This document shows positions 27,321 through 39,866 of a stretch of DNA of 64,000 nt, one piece after another; the stretch's first letter is position 1; the number at the start of each line of letters is the position of its first letter. The translations under genes were made by a program, and so were the position numbers. The DNA is taken from NCBI RefSeq assembly GCF_013373865.1, contig NC_050473.1:14392783-14456782 (forward strand). The letters run 5' to 3'. The notes beneath the pieces were generated by a model that did not search any database, was not told where the DNA came from, and saw nothing but the letters and a program-made list of their open reading frames with translations. This DNA comes from Monomorium pharaonis (Eukaryota; Arthropoda; Insecta; Hymenoptera; Formicidae).

Positions 27321-27624
27321 GGCCTCAATTAACATCCGGATCGTTACCTCGCCACCTCCCGCGTTTCACCTACTCCATCGCGCCGATAATTATGGATCTT
27401 TACAGGAAATTATTAATTCGGGCGCTTCATTATCTCCTAATGAAGCGACACGTATCGGGCCGAGTGCCGATGGAGACGTCGTTCGGCTAATTGCCGCTTT
27501 ACCTTGGTGCGTCAGGCGCAGCAGCCAGTTGTTGTGTCCTGGCATTTCGAGTTACGGTTACGCCTGGCAACCCTAACGCAACCTGGGTATCGCAAGATCG
27601 AGGGACGAATGATTTTAAGGCCAC

Positions 27625-27639
27625 GCGCTTATTTATTAC
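27625..27639. repeat. 15-bp direct repeat, copy 2
   Basis: Exact copy of 27306-27320 in the same orientation. Confidence 0.6.
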
Positions 27640-27819
27640 AAACGGACTAAAGGCAGGAAGATGCACGCCCGTAATTGGGAGATGCCGAGGGGAGATAAAG
27701 ATTTTAACGTAACTTAAAGCGCAAATTCGAAATCCTTTCTCACGCGAGGCTACGGCTCATTAATGCTTCTATAAATTATCTCGGGGTAGAGTCGCGTAAA
27801 CGCGAGACACGCGAAATGT

Positions 27820-27822
<3 letters not shown>

Positions 27823-27859
<37 letters not shown>
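27823..27859. repeat. GT microsatellite
   Basis: An uninterrupted GT run of about 37 bp on the + strand. It creates a His/Thr run in - strand open frames, which are artefacts. Confidence 0.95.
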
Positions 27860-27862
<3 letters not shown>

Positions 27863-30800
27863 CGAAATAAGTGTTTAAATCGAGTTTCCGCGGATGCGCG
27901 TAAATTATTAGCCGAGAAAATATAACGACGTACATATGTTGCCTTTCTTGTAACGTTGCGCTGTAACGCGCGTAGTAAATTGTGCGGTAAATAGTATGTA
28001 ACGGCGCGCAGTAAATTGCCACGGCCATATAATACTGCATTCGACACTCACACAAATTTCTCTTTCGCCCACTCGTGGAAATGTCGATACCAGTAGGATG
28101 CTTACGTCATGGCGCGAAAGTAAATTACATTAAAAATTTTGCACGCCCGCCGGCTCTCCGTTTCAACAGCCCCGGCAAATAGTTACCGCGGCTTCCATTT
28201 TGTCGATGTTGTCGATTTCAATTGCAAATATCAAGTGCCACTTTTTTTATCACCGCGAGCCCGCACTGCAAATTACGCAATATCCCTCTTGAGCGTAGAT
28301 GTATTTCACTTTTCAGACATTTCACCGTGCGATCAATATGGCAGTATTATACCGTTCTGCTCGCGCGCGTTTGCACATTCCCCTTTTATTTCACAAAATT
28401 TATCGGGTCTAAGATTTTATGGCGTATACTTTCTCGACGGAGAATTTATTTCGCACTAAATTTACTATTGCTAAGACCTATTACTAACAAATTGCTACCG
28501 GTACAAATTAAGGATATTAAATCACTGATATCTCCGTTACGTGTATAACGATATAAAATATTTATCCTCTTATATACGAATACACGCAGCACTAATAATA
28601 TCTTGGAAACAAAATTAAATCGGACAAGTTTTTACGCGATTTCGTTTATGGCACACGTTTGACAGGAAAGTAACATCCTTCTAAAAGATGATATTAAAAT
28701 GCTATATATTATCAGATTATTATTAATTTATTCTTATTAAACCCTTCGCGGCAGTAGCGTCGACGCGCGAAGAAACGGCCGTTGGTATTCGAAATGGCAA
28801 CCACTGTCGAGCCACCTGTGCGTCAAGCTTGGGTGTATCCATGTTATAAATCCGGCAGATAATGACGACATGTTTATACTCTTCATTTGTATGCTAGGCG
28901 AGGAACTGTTCCTGGCCGCACACCGAAGCCAGTCTGACTGCTCGAATGGTTGGCTCTCTTGTCCCGCAGTGGCGTAGCTACGTACTAGCTTTGCCATGCA
29001 ACGAAAATTTATGTTTCCTCGACTGTACGATGCATTACAGTTATTCTCACGTAGCCGGTCGTCTACTGCAACCGCTGCAGCGACAAGATCGGATACCCGC
29101 TAAGACGTTCAAATGGAGCCGTTTGTGCCGAGTGATGTCTTAAGTTTCTCCTTTTTTTTCCCCTCGGCGAAGATTCGTTATGCTAATGTTATATCCGAGT
29201 TACATCTCAGTTGTATAACGATCTATTTGTTCTATCATCGCGTTGTGTTGACGCGTCACGAAGGCGATTAATTCGGATCTGTGCCTTCCGGCTATTATGG
29301 GCTTCAACTCTTTCCCATAGCGTCGTTTCGAAAACATGGCAGAGAAAACGACTATTGGGATTTGTCATTGATTTACGCGCGGGGTTTCAGTTCTCTAAGT
29401 AACGCGGTGGATAGATCTGTTATAGATTGCAGAGCGCATCTTCTCCGGCGTACGTGGAGCAATTGAGAAGATACATTTTATAGAAATTGTCTATAACCAA
29501 TCGCCTCGAATAAACATTACATTACAGTCAGCGGGCGTTCCTCGCGCGGGTAAGAAAGAAATCGATTCTTGAAAGTGTAAGAAATTGTTTCCAGCTAATC
29601 GCAGTTTATAAATCTCGAGGGCGCACGCGGAGTGTAGTCGGTGGCGAACCGAAAACGCCGAGCGGCGTTCTCGATTCCATCTCGTCGCGGCCAAAGCCGC
29701 AGCCGGTGCGCGGTATATCTGCTAAGAGAGAGGATATTTTTTTCTTCACACATACACACGTACGTGCACGCATACGCGCGCACACAGGCGCTTAGTAGTA
29801 ACACTGGCGACCATAAAGCACGAGATTCGTGCCTCGGCGTAAAATAGCTTTATTATACAAAATACATGCAAATTATCTTATTTATGGTTATGGCCGCTAA
29901 TTATATTGCGTGCTTATACACAAAATGTCAACGTGGCCGGAGCCGCGGCGCGGACGCGTAATACGTTTGACTTTTTACGAGGCAGCTGGATGCTTCGTAT
30001 ATATGTAGGGAGGGGGCCCATATACGTAACGTATACATTTACTCGCTTAACGATCGCAAAATACCGACAGTTACGCTCGCTACGTATCGCAATATGCGAA
30101 CATTACTGGGAACAATATTGCTGGAGGAAAGAGAGAGGACGCGTAGATGAAGGCCAGACGCCGCGAGTAATGGCGTATCGTTTGAAAATTGAATATAAGT
30201 GACGAGTAGCTAGTAAATAATAATGATTAATATCTCGGATCTTATGCTTATCTGCAATATTAATATTATTGCCTATATAACTTTTATGTTACACGCGTTT
30301 TTTTACACACTTATACACACACTCTCTTTCTCTATTATCATTTCGCCAATATATTATACCAGTATATAAATAATATTTTTTTTTACTGCTTTGGATATAA
30401 TATTATTTTCGTTGCAAATATCAATAAATTTTTTTCACATAAAATTATTAAAATTATAAAATAATTACCATTTTAATAGAAATCGTTTGTTTTTTTTTTT
30501 AGACTGTGAAAGGTCCTGATAAAATAAATTTATAGAATATAAATTGAAGTTTACAATATCTTGTTTCCGAATTAATTTTTCAACTAGAGAAATTCGACAT
30601 TTCAAAAATACGATTATTAAATTTTTCAAGGATTTAATATGAGAGAGATGGATAATAGGATCGGAAGCTCATAAATAAATGCAAGATTTAACATGAAATC
30701 ATATTATGAAGTTTTCAAACGATGTTATTGCACAATTTCAAGCACAAGACACCACTCTTATTAATGGCACTACTTACGTTTACATTTTATATCGGCGAAA

Positions 30801-32680
30801 AAACATTTATCAAATGCGTGTGCGCGTATCATGTATGAATGTCGCAACAATAAAGAGAAAGGAAAAGGAAAGCACATCGCGTTGTCTCTATAACATATTT
30901 TTAATATTTGTAACTGAATACATTTCATACTTGTCTGTCTTCCATTATTTCTGTAAATCGAATACTATTAAAAAAAAAAAAGAAATATTTCTAGTTCCTT
31001 ACGTGTTCTCGACTAAATGCAAATAGGCTTTCGTAACTCGAAGCAAAACACTGTACGCTCGCAAGGTTGCTCACATCTATATTTTATCCGCGCGCATTGA
31101 CATTTATCAAATTTATCACTGATAAGCATCGCAGATAAATTGAGAAAAAAAACACGAGCGATTATCTTTGATTCTGAATCCGTCTCTCCTTCTCTCCCTC
31201 TTTTCCTTCTGTTCACCTCGGTGCAATTAATAATTCTGTCACGTCGTAATTACGTATTCAGACATGTGGCAGTATGCTTAAGTTAAGAGGTTTTTCTGAT
31301 TCAAACGTTGTCGTATAAATGATTACAAATAGACGATCGTCACGCTGCTCGAAACTACATCAACGGCACTCAAGATTGCGATAAAAGTGGCGTTTTAGTT
31401 ACGTGTTAAACAAATATCTTTTTTTTTTTTTAGAATAGAATTATCTCCTGCAAGCTGCTTCGCAAAGATCGACCAATCGCAAAGCGCATTTAACCGATAA
31501 TTGTGGAAAAGCGTGCGCTACTTTTTTACTACTTAACTATTCGTTCAATGGTTTATTCAATACAATTTCGCATCGTAAATAAATTTCCCTACAAGTATCT
31601 TTATGATATTTGTCATGAAACTAATAAATATAAAAACTTTACTAGCGATGAGAAAATTCAATTCAATTTCATAATAAATTACGTATATCTCTTATTGTCT
31701 GGTATCGACGTTCTTCGGGTCAGATAAGCTTTCTTTAGACTTTTAGCTTACTTCTCTTAAGAGACACGATTGAAAATATAAGTGTCATATTCAGGTCTCT
31801 TGCGGTTTGCGGTGCGGAATGAAGGATGGATCGGCGACCGTTCGGCGCACCTAAACACGCGAATAAAGATAAAGCGGATACGAAAGTAAATATGGCCGAG
31901 AACCGAAAGTGCATTCCGGGCCCCGAATACAAAATGATCGCTCGTATCTAAACGACCTGCCCGCGTCCTATGGAAACCAGTATCCGATTTTCGATGCGCC
32001 CGCACGGAGCGCGGTCGTGCATTCGAAATGCACGAAATAATACGTCTACCAAACATCGTGGCTCTTAAAATATACCGGACCGGCAGCCCGCCGGTCGTTG
32101 TTGGATCGCGGCCGAATGGGTTAGCGCGACAAGACCGTCTGCGCAAAATTTACAACATCGCTACACCGCTCGCGTCCAATGGCGCTGTTACGAGAAATAC
32201 AGACGGAATATTTCGCGGTGATTTGACTGCACGATCCATCGACGTTCTTGTCGCTCGCGGACGTGACATTCATTAACGAGCGACATTTTCGTAACGTCGT
32301 TAGCTTGCAAAATGAAAGAACGCCCATCATATCGAACTTTTATCGTGATCATGTCACTGTGCGACAAGTAACCGAGAGACGATCTCTTCGATATTTCATA
32401 ATTTTAGGTCTGAAGATGATATTACGAGAGGAACCGTCGCCAGAAATACATTTTCTCTGATTGCGAGAAAATTGTAATTCTACTCCACTGCAAACACATC
32501 GTTCTCTTTTTCTATCGATCGTCTGCATTTTTGTAGAATTAATATGCATTTTGTAAAATACAAAAAGAAACGACGAATAGAAATAGCTCCGGTCATCTTT
32601 TTTTGTTATCGAATGATCTGGAGGGACGAAGGTGGTCCATCCCGTAGCAAACAGTGACAAAGCCGCATTCCTTTGGGCAC

Positions 32681-32687
32681 TATTTAA
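32681..32687 (+). promoter_or_regulatory. TATA-like box of the repeat-protein gene
   Basis: TATTTAA lies 115 bp upstream of the ATG at 32796. A start site about 30 bp downstream (near 32711) would give a leader of roughly 85 nt, normal for compact insect secreted-protein genes. No canonical TCAGT initiator is seen exactly there; a TCAGT does occur near 32748-32752, too far to pair with this box. Confidence 0.5.
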
Positions 32688-32795
32688 GCGCTACGCCGAT
32701 CCGCAGATCGACAGAATACTCGGCAACTGTCGTGTTCATACCGTTTCTCAGTATTCTACGCCAGTCAGCCAGCCAGTCGAAGCTTCTGAAGCAAA

Positions 32796-33455
32796 ATGAA
32801 GCATCTTGTTACTCCGCTCATTCTTTTCGCGCTTACCGCTGGGCAAGTAGTTCGATTGCCGTCTTCTTACCAGAGCGGCGTCAAGTGGGAGTTCGGTACT
32901 AACGTCGTTCGCGGCGACGTATTGGCCCGCTCTAATGTTGACCATGTTGTACCAACCGTTTACAAAAAGGAGCTGGTTTCGCCAATAACTAGAGGAGAGC
33001 CAGAGCCAGTCGTAGCGGTTTACAAGGAACTGTCCATGACGCCGGATATCTACAACCCTGTCGTCCCAACTGTGTACAGAAAGGAGGATGTCGGGCAGAA
33101 CGTTCACAAGCAGCATCCGATAATACCGACAGTCTTCAAGGCGCACCCGGTGGCATCAAATATTTACAAGAGTGAACCCGTCGTGCAGAACGTTTACAAG
33201 CAACAGGCTGCACCAGTGCCAATTGTTCACAAAGTATCTCCGGTCGTAGCCAACGTTCACCAACTTAAAGTCCATCAGCCGGTTCAACCAGTCGTGCATC
33301 ACCAGGAACAGCTGCTGTTACAGGACTACGTTCCGAAGAATCTACCACTCCATTCGCAGCCGCAGCAAGAGGTACTGAGCCACTCGTGGAATGATCAATA
33401 CAATCCCGATCATGCGTTTGTTCACGACAACGTGCACGTAGTACCGCACAATTAG
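32796..33455 (+). CDS. Secreted V-P-T-V-Y-K repeat protein (unrecognised family)
   Basis: This is a 219-residue single-exon gene. The start is the first ATG after the TATA-like box, in a good context (GCAAAATGAAG). Residues 1-16 form a typical signal peptide: a basic start, then the hydrophobic core VTPLILFALTA, with likely cleavage after Ala-Gly. The mature chain has no cysteine and no transmembrane segment. From about residue 51 to 171 it is built of imperfect repeats (VVPTVYKKE at 51, VVAVYKE at 72, VVPTVYRKE at 89, IIPTVFKAH at 109, then SNIYKSE, QNVYKQQ, PIVHKVS and ANVHQLK). The spacing falls from about 20 to about 10 residues. The C-terminal third is rich in His, Gln and Leu and ends NVHVVPHN. 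There is no Rebers-Riddiford chitin-binding consensus. Val/Pro/Tyr/His-rich cysteine-free repeats suggest a structural extracellular protein (cuticle, chorion or silk-like). That is inference; the function is unknown. Confidence 0.85.
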   Translation: MKHLVTPLILFALTAGQVVRLPSSYQSGVKWEFGTNVVRGDVLARSNVDHVVPTVYKKELVSPITRGEPEPVVAVYKELSMTPDIYNPVVPTVYRKEDVGQNVHKQHPIIPTVFKAHPVASNIYKSEPVVQNVYKQQAAPVPIVHKVSPVVANVHQLKVHQPVQPVVHHQEQLLLQDYVPKNLPLHSQPQQEVLSHSWNDQYNPDHAFVHDNVHVVPHN

Positions 33456-33606
33456 CCGTCTACTCAATCTTTCCGGAATATGTTTAACATTTTTCCGTTT
33501 AATATTTTTCAAGTTAGCGTTATTGTCATATGACGCCATGACGTTATACGTAGCGAGATCAAATTTGTCATGAGTCAGCAATATTCGCAGAGAGAGAAAG
33601 AGAGTG

Positions 33607-33612
33607 AATAAA
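33607..33612 (+). terminator. Polyadenylation signal AATAAA
   Basis: A canonical hexamer about 150 bp after the stop codon of the repeat-protein gene. It is followed within 30 bp by TG-containing sequence, consistent with a short 3' UTR. Confidence 0.6.
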
Positions 33613-34408
33613 TAACATCACAAAACCAAATCGTGTGACGTGAAATGTCATTTAATACGCAGCGTTATTTCGTTCCCAACGCATCCTCCAGCTGTTGTCC
33701 ATTTTTTACAATTCTCTCCCGATTATGTATCATATTTTTCGCGGGCGACGACGTATCTCGACGTAGCGCTCAGCAAGAGTGCCCGCTGTTGTCGATAACC
33801 GGCTGCGCAGCCCGTTGGATTTAACCGAACAACGCGCCGCAAAAATTTCCCGGATTCAGCCGGTGAACCCTTGTCCTCGGTTTGACGATAATCGGGCCGT
33901 TGCGGTGTGTCGCAGCCCGAAAGAGGAGATCACAATGGAGTTAATTAAACATCTCAATAGCAGACGCCCGCCCGAGGGTGATTAGGCGTGCTGCGACGTG
34001 GCGCGGTGCACACCGACGACGCCGACGGCTATTGTACCCCCTTCTCCCTTGTCCGTTCTTCTCTGCCTCCTCCCCTCAGTTCCCGTGGAGAGAGCATCGA
34101 ATCTCCGAGCAAGGACGAGACGTTGAAGGAGGACGGTCGTCCTGGCGGAAGCGGGCGGCGAAAAGGAGACGAGGATAGCCGAGAAGCTGCGGCGGCGATG
34201 GTGGTAGTAGTGGCGGTGGCGGTGGCGGCGGCGGTGCGGATGACGCACGTGGAACGAGGAGGGAAGAGAGACATGCCGGCGACATACAATGCAGGTGACA
34301 GCTCGCGCACCCCACAGGCCCTGTCTCATCTCTTTTGTTCCTGGCGTTTCGTCGGCTTTCTTCCCCATGACGGCAAGACAACCGTGGTGCGGCTCGGCGT
34401 GGCTCGGT

Positions 34409-34450
34409 TCGTCTCGTCTCGTCTCGTCTCGTCTCGTCTCGCGTCGTCTC
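34409..34450. repeat. Pentanucleotide tandem repeat (CGTCT)
   Basis: About eight units of CGTCT, with one variant unit near the 3' end. In the + frame it reads as alternating Ser/Arg/Leu/Val, so the 227-codon open frame across it is not evidence of a gene. Confidence 0.85.
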
Positions 34451-36172
34451 AGCCTTGTGTCGCACTGAAATTGCTCAAATGGAAACGAGTGTGTCATTCT
34501 CACTACGTTCGCCTGTCACTCTCCTTGTTCTCTCTTTCTCTTTCTCTCTCATTTACTCGTTTTCTTCCTCGTTTCCTCCTTTTCTCTGTTCTCTCTCCCT
34601 TTATATCTGTCGCGTTTCTTGCTCATTTAAAGGTCGTATTTTACGAGCCTGTTGATGCGGCTATGCGTTAAATTTGTCACGTCTTTGCGAATTTATGCCA
34701 AATGCCAGGTTTGAATTCCGCGCTGCCTCGCGAGAGCGAGACAAGGACCGCGTCTACGAAGAAAAACAAAGTGAGGCATCCAACTGGGATGTTAGAAGAC
34801 TAATGCATCGTATTAATCAGGCCGTAAGCGTGAGTAAATAATTGTGGATGGCAGTAACGTTGATCGTGAACTAAAAAGTGAAAAGCGTTGGCGCGAGTTA
34901 CTGTCCCCTCGCGATGAAAGATAGGACAAGGTGGAGAGGCGACGAAAGAGAGCGAGAGAGAAAGAGAACTCGAGATAAGAATCACCCGGCAAGCAACATT
35001 CGTTGCCGACGTAGTAGGTGGCGTGTCGGGTGAGGTGTAGGTGTCGTGATAAACACGCGTTACTTTCAGGCTCTCTCCCGCAACAGACAAACGGGAGGAA
35101 GTCTGGTTCCTTGACTTTCCCGTTTGTGAAGTGAATGATGATGATTGCTAGTTATTATGACGGACGCGCTTCCGCTGTTATACCATCTCGGTCGAGCGTG
35201 GTTCTTTTCCCCGTGTTAAACGATAGTCCTTTCATTGCCCGCGACTATGAAAATAAAAGGTACTGCCTTTTAAAGAAGATGGTGTTAAAAAAAAAACAGA
35301 AATAGAGAAAGAGAGGGAAAATTGTCGCTAGACGACGGCGACGCGATAAAATAAACTCGTATAAGACTGTTGATCGTGATTTACGTTACGTCTCCCTGCG
35401 CCTGGCGATTTATCATCGTACGTAAATTTACGATTACCACAAAAAGCGCGACGAAATCTTTTTATCGACGGGCAATGCATCGCAGCTGCATGCTGCTTCG
35501 TAGGTGTGTTTACCGTACGCGCGATGTAGAAAGTTGCGCGGGGAATTTATCCTGGCCGCGTGTGGAAACCTCTCCGATATACTTGTACACGTGGTCTGTT
35601 AGACGCCAGTTAAAGACAAATGGGCGTTCTAACCCGTGGCGCGGCCGTTTAAATGGAAACCTGTAATTACAAGGCAGAGGAGAGATGTATCTTTCTTATC
35701 CGCGATGGCTGAAGGCTTACAAATTATAGTAAGCCAGAGATTGTTCTGATACAAGCACACACAGATACACGAACACACAGAGGTAGACGTTCGCGCCCTT
35801 ATCTAATCGTTAGGCTAATACAGGAAGAGACGAATTGGTTTACTTAACCATCACATATTTGGATTTCATGCGACGCGAATTATTCTTGAAGATGTTTTTT
35901 AATTTTTTAATAATATGAAGAGTTTCTTACAAAAATTAAACATTTTTAATAAAAAATCTGAACAAGTCTCTTGTCCCGGCAAAAATCAAGCAAGTCCAGA
36001 GAGCTTTTATTTTTATAAATGGATTCGCAATACTAATCCTAAATTTTTATTCACATATCTGTTATATCTGGAGAAGAATTTTCACATTTATACAATAAAC
36101 AATTTGAATAGTTTTTTGTTTCATGCAAATTTGACTTTTTAAACTTGTTTGATTTTTGTAGGAATCTCTACA

Positions 36173-36197
36173 CATACACACACACACACACACACAT
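36173..36197. repeat. CA microsatellite
   Basis: A CA dinucleotide run with one early T interruption, in an AT-rich island. Confidence 0.9.
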
Positions 36198-37059
36198 ATT
36201 CTTTGTCAAGTCACATAATTTTTATTAAAATAATTTTAAACTACATTTTTTACTAGACAGAATCGAATTATGATCCATTGCATGCTCTCATGTATCCGCA
36301 ATTGATCTGAATAGCAAAGAAATAATTAAGAAACATACTTTTTTTACTTTTCAAAAAAGACGACAAGCAACACGAATAGTGTCCAGACGTCAGTCGAGTC
36401 GGCGGCACAGAGATTCGTTGGATTTTCGGTAGCTGATGAATCACTGCTGTCATACGCCAGGTGCCGTACATTAGAGGACGCGAGAACGCGTTCCGCGTCG
36501 CCGCGGAACGGCGATGTCACCGCGCGGAATCCGCTTTTACACGCGTCCCGGGCGAGCAAATTACGCGGGGTCTCACGGAGTACCCGCCGCGTTTTACGCT
36601 TCGGCGGGCTTAATTCTCGGGATTTGCAATGGGGTGGAACTCTCTCCGGCTCCCTCAAACGTATGCCACGCACGACTGTGTAACGCGTATGTATTATTTC
36701 CGCACTGGAATACGCTACATATATCGCCCCTCTCGTCACATACTGTCGCGTGTACACGCGTGTGTAACTATTTTTTTATCTTTGATACGCGCGCGCCTGA
36801 TTTACGCCACCGTGGGTTATCTATGCTACGCATATTTGTGCAATGTCACGCTTAAATTCTTTCGCCGCTGTCTGATATAGTGTATATATAAATTAAATTC
36901 AAAATACCGCAGGAGAAAAAAAATTGTAACGGTCGCGTGAAAAACACGCGTTGCGCGAGCTGACGTGTGGGTATTGAGAGAAGCCTCGAGTTCGTTAGTG
37001 CCAAATTCTCATTAAAGTCTCACAGGCTCTCGATGACACCGCGCCATTATTGTCAGGCT

Positions 37060-37080
37060 GACCGTACGTTACGTACGGTC
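37060..37080. repeat. Perfect 9-bp-arm inverted repeat
   Basis: The arms are GACCGTACG (37060-37068) and CGTACGGTC (37072-37080) around a TTA spacer. The arms are built on the self-complementary CGTACG core. No adjacent gene is seen. Confidence 0.8.
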
Positions 37081-39811
37081 GCGTGCACGTGTCGCGATTA
37101 GGATACGTGTGTTCTATACGTTCCGCGGACAATTACGTCTTGCAGCGCGTATACGCGTATATTACGACGACGCGGCGGCGGACGTCTCTCTTGTACGGCT
37201 CGTCTCTCCTCATCAAAGGCCGACGTTGTGTCGACGCGCCGGGAATATTCGCGCACAACTCACCGTATAAACAAAATTTGCCCATGGACAACGCACGTGC
37301 GTTTGTCATATTTCAAAAACCTACCGCCTCACTCGGCCCGTCGGTCCCCCTTCGGCCCCTGCGGCCGCGTCGGCGGTAATTTCAGCATTGCGCCGCACCG
37401 ACTTTAAAGGCCCGCGTCCTGTAAAAAAACCTCCAACCGCCACCGGCTCCTCCCTCGCGCGCCCCCTCCAAAAAAAAAAAACAGCTGTTAATGTCTTTTC
37501 GCCGAGAATATTTCGTTAGTCGCGACGCGCGATGCGAGATCGCGCGGCGAAATGGTGGAAGCATGATGTATACGTGCACATGTGTCGCAGGGAATGCGAA
37601 AACACGAACGTCATGAGTTTTTTTTTTTTTTTTCGTGATTCAATGTTGCTCCACGTGAAATAATAAAAATGGTGTCCCGCTTATTGCTCCCCAAGTAAAT
37701 TTCGCTGTTCCGACGCAGACTTGCCCTTCGCAAAATTGTATGAAATTTCCCTTCAAAGGATTGAAAAATGAATATTACACGCGATAAGTTTTTTTTTATT
37801 CTGTGTTTTATCCGCTTCATTTGTATCAGATAATATATTGAACATATTTTGTTTCAAATCACCCATCTGATTGTAATGTTACAATGGTATTTTCATAATG
37901 GAATTTTTTTTAAATTAAATTAATCCCTTTTATCTATTTAGGATCGATTGAGATGGATGCGGGTATAATTCTCTATTGAAAATATCCTTGTCGCGCGATA
38001 CTAATGCCATTATGCACCAGGAAACGACGTTGGTGCGACGTACTTTCCGCGACGTGATTTCTCTCCCGGAATTTCGGAGGACTCTGTTGTAATCGGAGAC
38101 GACGTCCCGTCTCCGGTACCGAGAGAAGTCGTTCTGGCGTCTCGTCACTCGGCCGTCTGCTTTCAACACGACGCCCGTCTCTCATGCGACGCCAGACGTC
38201 GTCTTCCGCACTCCCGGCCAATATGTCGACCCTCCGCACCCGCGAAATCATCCGAACATGAAAACCAATGGTGACAGTCGATCCTAACTGTTTCGCGTCG
38301 CTTTCCGAATGGAAACCAGTCACGCCGAGCTGTCCTAAATTGGCCGCGATTGCGCGACTACGTTAAAGTCTCACCAACGACTCATAATTTAACAAAAATT
38401 TGCCATCCGCGTGTTCATCGCAGGATTTACGGCATATGAACGCGCGGCGATATTCAGGACCGCGTGTCACGTCGACGTAAAATCAAATTTGTAAATAGAA
38501 TTCGTTAATTTGAATGGCGAAATGATAGTGCGTGGCCCGTTCGCAAAAGTTTCGATACGTCGCTGACATAAGCGCGAGCTGATGTCGAGGCTGATGGCAT
38601 TGCCAAGCAGGCGGACTCCAATCCGAAACGTATCATCAGCCGTCCTATTTTAATAATACGATTTTAGAGGGGGCCCGCCTCCCTCGACGTTGTCATTACG
38701 CGTCCGTTCGGGGGGGTCATTTCGTCCGAAATAATTGGCGGTCCCGGTAGTTGTCTCAGCACGTATAGGGTCGGGGCATAACGGTAATGGCAGGGTGCCG
38801 TCCTCGATAATTTCGTGCGCGCGCGGGGACGTGCGGTGGATGCCGGCGCGAGGACCTATGGCGCGCAAGACGAAGGGGAATTAGGCATAGAGAGACGACC
38901 CCGACGGAAAGCGCTTCTCATGCTAACCCCGGGTAACGAGCCGAGGCGCCAGATAAGTAGAGGGCACCCAGCACCGGCCTACGGGAAATAAAATCAGGAG
39001 ATTGCGGCTGTGCGGTGCCGTGTCGTCCCCGTCCAGGGTCCTTAATGCCACCTAACGCGGGCTGATTTATCAAAGGCAGTGCCATTACCGTATCCGGAAT
39101 GACCGTCGTTCGGGAGGACTTGAGATATGTCCGATTATGGACGGGTGTTCCATAAATCGGATCCCCGGAGGATAACGCTTCGGGGGAACGTTCGCTCGTC
39201 TTCTCCCCGACTCGGCTCGGCGCGGCTCGACGTAAACGCGAGACGGTGCATGTTTCGCCCCGAGTTTACGATCTCGAAGTTATGTTAATGGCCGTGGTAT
39301 TACGCGCGGCAGCCGCGATGACGCTTTATTAAGCGGGAGGAGTCCACTAGGTTCTCATGAAGATGTGTGGACTGACGTTTCATGAACTCAGGCGGAGTCC
39401 AGAAACACGAGTCCTGAAAGGCGGTCCGGAAATTTCTTTCACAACGTCATACCGAGTGTCTCTTATTTTAACATCTCGATGTAAACTCGTTACTTCTTGA
39501 AGCACATTTCAAGTTCTGGCGGCTTTCTCGATGAGACTCATGTTTGTCAATTGATGGATTATCTACCGCAATGTCCACTCGGTGAACGGCCGAACACTTA
39601 TCATCGCCATATGATGGAGCGATACGATCATGACACGTTGCAGTTGGAATAAATCAGCATCGCCGTAGCGTTCATAAACAAATGTCAGCGAATTTGTACA
39701 AAGGTATAGGACCGCGGTTTGCACAAGGGATTTCGAAAAACGATTTCAGGGTGGTTTGAGCTGTCGCGATATTGCCGATTACTGGGCTGTTGGAAACCGC
39801 GCGATGTCCGG

Positions 39812-39813
<2 letters not shown>

Positions 39814-39866
<53 letters not shown>
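39814..39866. repeat. CT microsatellite
   Basis: A CT run of about 53 bp with a single G interruption. It produces Arg/Glu or Leu/Ser runs in every frame. Confidence 0.95.

Larger units (their letters stand above)
24864..32640. other. Intergenic block upstream of the repeat-protein gene
   Basis: No gene is supported. The block holds a TA microsatellite within AT-rich 26.02-26.42 kb, a GT microsatellite at 27823-27859, and an exact 15-bp direct repeat at 27306 and 27625 within sequence rich in TAATT, ATTAAT and TTTATTA cores (27.1-27.75 kb). A long AT-rich stretch spans 30.2-31.0 kb. Unique GC-moderate sequence occupies 28.74-29.7 kb and 31.75-32.6 kb. Confidence 0.5.
33620..39660. other. Intergenic block between the two genes (left part)
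   Basis: No gene is supported. At 34.0-34.7 kb a GGCGGT-rich stretch and a GTCTC pentanucleotide array create large open frames on both strands, which I reject. AT-rich sequence with a CA microsatellite lies at 35.9-36.4 kb and a poly-T run at 37618-37634. A perfect palindrome is at 37060-37080. The stretch 38.9-39.36 kb is unique and looks like regulatory DNA, with TTTAT/ATAAA cores set in GC-rich sequence. Confidence 0.5.

Noticed and set aside
33982..34671. Large overlapping open frames on both strands (up to 227 codons)
   Set aside because: Length comes from GGCGGT and CGTCT repeats and a polypyrimidine stretch; peptides are low-complexity runs of Ala/Val, Arg/Ser or Ser/Leu/Phe.
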